Shown here one piece after another: positions 22,784 to 25,473 of a DNA stretch of 25,473 nucleotides. Numbering within the stretch: the stretch's first letter is position 1; the number at the start of each line of letters is the position of its first letter. The stretch spans positions 1 to 25,473 of the forward strand of contig JABZGZ010000008.1 of assembly GCA_015259105.1 (NCBI GenBank), written 5' to 3'. The notes under the pieces are model-generated. The model made no database searches and had not been told where the DNA came from. It was given only the letters and a program-made list of their open reading frames with translations. Origin of the DNA: Atopobium sp. Lineage in GTDB: Bacteria; Actinomycetota; Coriobacteriia; Coriobacteriales; Atopobiaceae. The translations under genes were made by a program, and so were the position numbers.

Positions 22784-23980
22784 TTAGTGCAAGTCTCTGT
22801 CTTCTTCATGTTCAGAAAGATCGCTTGTATCGCGGTCCAAAAGAACCGAGACATTCATATCAGGGTAGGCTGCCTCTACTTCATGAATAATATCGTGGAC
22901 GATTTGCTTACCGTCATAGCCAAACTCAATGACTGTGTCAAAGGCCATAAATTGATTTTCAATGTCAGCAATAAAACCATGAACTTGAAGAACACCTTCA
23001 TGAGCTAAAGCCATTTCAGTTACTTCAGTACGCATCTTTACAATGCGATTATCGGTGGTGTTTCTCGCATAAATACCAATGGCAGCAATGATTATTTTGC
23101 CTGATGTCTGCTTGTAAATCTCTGTACTCAGACGCCTATTCATCGTATCAATCTCAATAGCTGAAGTGGTATCAAGAACCTCAGTGTGGAATGAGCCAAC
23201 AAATTTATCTGGGCCATAGCTGTGGATAATAAGGTCGTAGACGCCTTCTGCGTCTGGATCCTCTTTCACAATGTTGTAAATAAGTGTTGAAAGAGCAGCG
23301 TCAGGACGCATGCCAATAATTTCTTTAATAGATCCCTGCAACAGCTCAATTGAAGCTTTAATGATAAACACAGAGATAATAACGCCCACATATGCTTCAA
23401 GACTAATTTTTGTAAAGATAAAGATAAGCGCAGCTGTTAAAACAGAAGTAGAGAGTGTGGCGTCAAAAAGTGCATCTGAACCCGATGCAATAAGGGTGTC
23501 GGAGTTTACGCGATTACCTACAGAGCGGACGTAGCGACCCAAAATAATCTTTACCAGCACAGCTACTGCAATGATGACTAAAGACAGGGGACTATAGTCT
23601 GGAGTAACAGGATCCATGATACCTTGGATGGATTTGATGAGCGAAGAAATACCTGCATACATAATGATTGCAGCAATTACTGTTGTAGTGATGTATTCGA
23701 TGCGTCCGTGTCCAAAGGGGTGCTCGCGATCAGCTTTTTTGTTAGATAGTTTGGTTCCCACAATGGTAATGATTGATGAGATTGCATCGGAAAGATTGTT
23801 CACCGCATCAAGAGTAACGGCAATTGAGTTAGATAAAATGCCCACAGCTGCTTTGAATGCCGCAAGTGCAACATTAGCTGCAATGCCAATGGCGCTCGTG
23901 CGTACAATGGCAGTCTCACGTTCAGAAGAGGTTATAGTTACCTGTGATTGGGTCATAGTAAATCTAACTTTCCCTAACAT
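22784..23980 (-). CDS. Cation diffusion facilitator (CDF) metal exporter, possibly Mn(II)
   Basis: A 398-residue CDF protein with six membrane helices and a long cytoplasmic C-terminal domain. Helix 2 has DAVNNLSDAISS (Asn61-x3-Asp65), followed by HPFGHGRIEYI; helix 5 has SGSDALFDATLS (Asp-x3-Asp). An Asn/Asp plus Asp/Asp transport site, rather than His/Asp, is the layout described for Mn(II) exporters such as pneumococcal MntE; Fe(II) or Co(II) cannot be excluded. The ATG at 23980 has AAAGG nine bases upstream and overlaps the end of ohrR by 17 bases; an ATG at 23956 is an alternative. The C-terminus ends in an acidic His-containing tail. It is the third gene of a peroxide-response operon, which suggests that metal export is adjusted with peroxide stress. 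Confidence 0.92.
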   Translation of the reverse strand: MLGKVRFTMTQSQVTITSSERETAIVRTSAIGIAANVALAAFKAAVGILSNSIAVTLDAVNNLSDAISSIITIVGTKLSNKKADREHPFGHGRIEYITTTVIAAIIMYAGISSLIKSIQGIMDPVTPDYSPLSLVIIAVAVLVKIILGRYVRSVGNRVNSDTLIASGSDALFDATLSTSVLTAALIFIFTKISLEAYVGVIISVFIIKASIELLQGSIKEIIGMRPDAALSTLIYNIVKEDPDAEGVYDLIIHSYGPDKFVGSFHTEVLDTTSAIEIDTMNRRLSTEIYKQTSGKIIIAAIGIYARNTTDNRIVKMRTEVTEMALAHEGVLQVHGFIADIENQFMAFDTVIEFGYDGKQIVHDIIHEVEAAYPDMNVSVLLDRDTSDLSEHEEDRDLH

Positions 23981-24479
23981 TAGAAAGAACCTTTAAAAGC
24001 AATCGTTTAAGTTCAGCGCCCTCTTCGGGCGAGAGATTAACGCATGAGCCAATCTGATGTGGGACTATTTGCATTTCTCGCCTAAGGTCTTTGCCTTTTT
24101 GGGTGAGGGAAACAATCAGCTGACGTCCGTCTTTGTTTGTTTTTTGACGCAGTACAAGGCTCTTCTCCTCAAGCTTTTTAAGAAGTGGAGTCAAGGTGCC
24201 TGAATCAAGAAATAAACGCTCACCTAAGGTTTTGACATCCAAGGATTCATGTTCCCAAAGCGCCATCATGGCAATGTATTGCGTATACGTCAGATTAAAG
24301 GGCTTAAGTAGCGGCGTATACCTTCGCACCACTTCTTTTGAAGCGCTGTAGAGTGGAAAACAGAGCTGGTTTTTAAGAAGAAGCTCGGGGATGTCTTGGG
24401 AGTTGTCGAGTGCAGAAGAGCCGCCAGCAAACGTGCTGACGGCTGCGACGGACTGCATTTCTTTCTGAGAAGAACTCAT
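23964..24479 (-). CDS. ohrR: OhrR-type MarR family peroxide-sensing regulator
   Basis: A 171-residue MarR protein close to Bacillus OhrR. The redox Cys is Cys40 in LKNQLCFPLYSAS, and Tyr54 (RRYTPLL) and Tyr65 (LTYTQY) lie 14 and 25 residues further on, the same spacing as Cys15/Tyr29/Tyr40 in B. subtilis OhrR. The winged helix-turn-helix is LDVKTLGERLFLDSGTLTPLLKKLEEKSLV, with the hallmark LDSGTLTPLLK. OhrR represses until organic hydroperoxide oxidises its Cys. The protein has ~25 extra N-terminal residues. It lies between the peroxidase and the CDF gene, so it probably controls this operon; a MarR-like palindrome is present upstream. No ohr gene is in the window. Confidence 0.93.
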   Translation of the reverse strand: MSSSQKEMQSVAAVSTFAGGSSALDNSQDIPELLLKNQLCFPLYSASKEVVRRYTPLLKPFNLTYTQYIAMMALWEHESLDVKTLGERLFLDSGTLTPLLKKLEEKSLVLRQKTNKDGRQLIVSLTQKGKDLRREMQIVPHQIGSCVNLSPEEGAELKRLLLKVLSNVRES

Positions 24480-24500
24480 GAGTAGACCGGTCCTCTCGCC

Positions 24501-25055
24501 TTAGGCAAGAAGGTTTTTAACTGCGGACTCAACCTCTGCCATATCGGCAGTTGGCTCGAAGCGAGCAACAACGTTTCCCTGGCGGTCTACAAGGAACTTG
24601 GTGAAGTTCCACATGATGTAGGCCTTGTCGCCAAACTTCTTGTTGTTTGCCTTAGCAAATTTGTCCAGAGCAAGTGCCTTGATACCCTTACCAAAGCCCT
24701 GGAAGGGGAAAGCTGTTGCAAGGCGCTCAAAGAGAGGATTTGCAGTCTCTCCGTTGACGTCGCCTTTCTTGAACTGTGGGAAATTAGTGCCAAACTTCAT
24801 GGTGCAGAACTGATGAATCTCTTCATCAGACTCTGGAGCCTGGTCAGCAAACTGATTGCAAGGGAAGTCCAAGATCTCAAAGCCCTGGTCCTTGTATGCG
24901 GCATAAATGCGCTCAAGGTCCTCATACTGTGGGGTAAAGCCGCAGCCAGTTGCAGTGTTGACAATCAGAAGGACCTTTCCATCAAAAGAGGAGAGGGAAG
25001 TGAGGGAGCCGTCACGCTCTTCTACGGAGAGGTCATAAATGTTGGTGTTTGCCAT
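24501..25055 (-). CDS. gpx: Glutathione peroxidase family (thiol peroxidase)
   Basis: A 184-residue protein of usual length. The peroxidatic residue is Cys38 in NTATGCGFTPQYEDLE (Cys, not selenocysteine). Other catalytic-site positions are Gln68 in FPCNQF and the Trp-Asn pair in MWNFTKFLVD. Cys84 (HQFCTMKFG) is placed like the resolving Cys of thioredoxin-dependent GPx-type enzymes, so thioredoxin rather than glutathione is the likely reductant. It reduces hydrogen peroxide and organic hydroperoxides. AAAGGAA precedes the ATG at 25055. First gene of the gpx-ohrR-CDF operon; 21 bases separate it from ohrR. Confidence 0.95.
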   Translation of the reverse strand: MANTNIYDLSVEERDGSLTSLSSFDGKVLLIVNTATGCGFTPQYEDLERIYAAYKDQGFEILDFPCNQFADQAPESDEEIHQFCTMKFGTNFPQFKKGDVNGETANPLFERLATAFPFQGFGKGIKALALDKFAKANNKKFGDKAYIMWNFTKFLVDRQGNVVARFEPTADMAEVESAVKNLLA

Positions 25056-25456
25056 GATGTTCCTTTCAACTAGCCACGGATAGTCCGAAGCGTTAGATGG
25101 CTTACTTTCTTTGGGTAGTGTACCCTCAATGGCTTTACACTATCACAACTAAATTGTATGCAATTTATTTTCACAGTAACGACACAGAATAGTTATTATT
25201 TTTCATTAAGTTGTTAGCCTATACGAACAAATATCAATTATTTAAGTAACGTTCCAGAGCGGTTTCTTCACAAAATTTATATGTACACCATGGTTAACCT
25301 TAGGAAACGTTTTCGCAGGTAAGGAATTACTTGTGTACAATTGTTTCATTAGGATAACTAATTAGTAATGATTTTCACTTGTTTTTCTCGCCAAAAAATT
25401 TTATCTTCAATAGGTCACTAACCGATTAATTTGCAAATAGCAGATGGGGGATTTTT
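25056..25456. other. AT-rich divergent intergenic region (401 bp)
   Basis: No gene is supported here. It holds the control region of the minus-strand gpx operon (operator at 25150-25167) and of the plus-strand gene starting at 25457. Other symmetric elements are GGTTAACC (25292-25299), GGAAACGTTTTC (25303-25314), which resembles LacI/CcpA-type sites with one mismatch, and TACAATTG near 25337. A GGCGAGAAA copy on the minus strand lies at 25384-25392. Confidence 0.7.
25150..25167. promoter_or_regulatory. Palindromic operator upstream of gpx, OhrR/MarR type
   Basis: TAAATTG (25150-25156) and CAATTTA (25161-25167) are a perfect 7-bp inverted repeat with a TATG centre. MarR/OhrR sites are AT-rich palindromes with AATTGT/ACAATT-like halves. 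On the minus strand TTGCAT within it could be the -35 of the gpx promoter, with TGTAAA 18 bases on. Confidence 0.6.
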
Positions 25457-25473
25457 ATGAAACTGAACAATTG
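25457..25473 (+). CDS. Start of a new gene, truncated by the window edge
   Basis: ATG at 25457 with TGGGGGA six bases before it, then codons for MKLNN before the sequence ends. The basic-start peptide could open a signal sequence but five residues give no function. Confidence 0.5.

Noticed and set aside
24501..25055. Selenocysteine glutathione peroxidase
   Set aside because: The active-site codon is a Cys codon (TGC), not an in-frame TGA.
1..25473. CRISPR array, insertion sequence, prophage or integrated element
   Set aside because: No regularly spaced identical repeats, transposase, integrase or terminal repeats were seen; gene content looks like a normal chromosome.

Overview
The window looks like a chromosomal segment of a Gram-positive, host-associated anaerobe of the class Coriobacteriia (Actinomycetota), most likely Atopobiaceae (Atopobium/Lancefieldella/Olsenella type). 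This is an inference from moderate GC, a stand-alone membrane-anchored DUF4430 protein beside an ECF transporter, a DUF523-nucleoside phosphorylase fusion, a FeoA-FeoA-FeoB operon and overall protein flavour. No rRNA is present to prove it.

Layout. (1) 1-5071: a surface/ECF transport locus. It has a 5'-truncated anchored surface protein, a DUF4430 (transcobalamin-C-like) protein, an EcfT-like permease and a fused double ABC ATPase, all overlapping by 1-4 bases. A convergent small gene with an acidic/His-rich tail and a separate S-component-like membrane protein follow. Together they could bind and import a micronutrient, possibly a corrinoid. (2) 5165-8911: comF, a ~257-nt structured RNA closed by a perfect 10-bp long-range helix, an orphan solute-binding lipoprotein, hpf/raiA and degV. 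The RNA's place between comF(C) and raiA/hpf is that of the raiA-motif ncRNA. (3) 8987-13763: housekeeping and odd proteins. These are a beta-hydroxyacid dehydrogenase with a 40-residue His/Cys tail, a NYN-OST-HTH putative RNase, a Lys-rich HEAT-like protein, a membrane-anchored exported protein and a TudS/DUF523-PNP fusion. (4) 13773-15907: tRNA-Thr(CGU) with promoter and terminator, glutaredoxin, and a convergent MATE/Wzx-type membrane protein. (5) 16088-18955: phosphoenolpyruvate carboxylase. (6) 19110-22764: the ferrous-iron operon feoA-feoA-feoB, with a FeoB carrying a large extra extracytoplasmic loop, then an orphan small-RNA gene. (7) 22784-25055 (minus): glutathione peroxidase, OhrR-type MarR regulator and CDF metal exporter as one peroxide/metal operon behind a MarR-like palindrome. 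A new gene begins at the right edge.

Across all of this runs a dispersed short sequence, consensus AAGGCGAGAAACCC. It lies inside genes and, as inverted pairs, in hairpins and a terminator. That is the pattern known for DNA-uptake sequences in other bacteria, and it is the most unusual genome-scale signal here together with the two RNA genes. Metal handling is a recurring theme: ECF, two His-rich tails, Feo and CDF.
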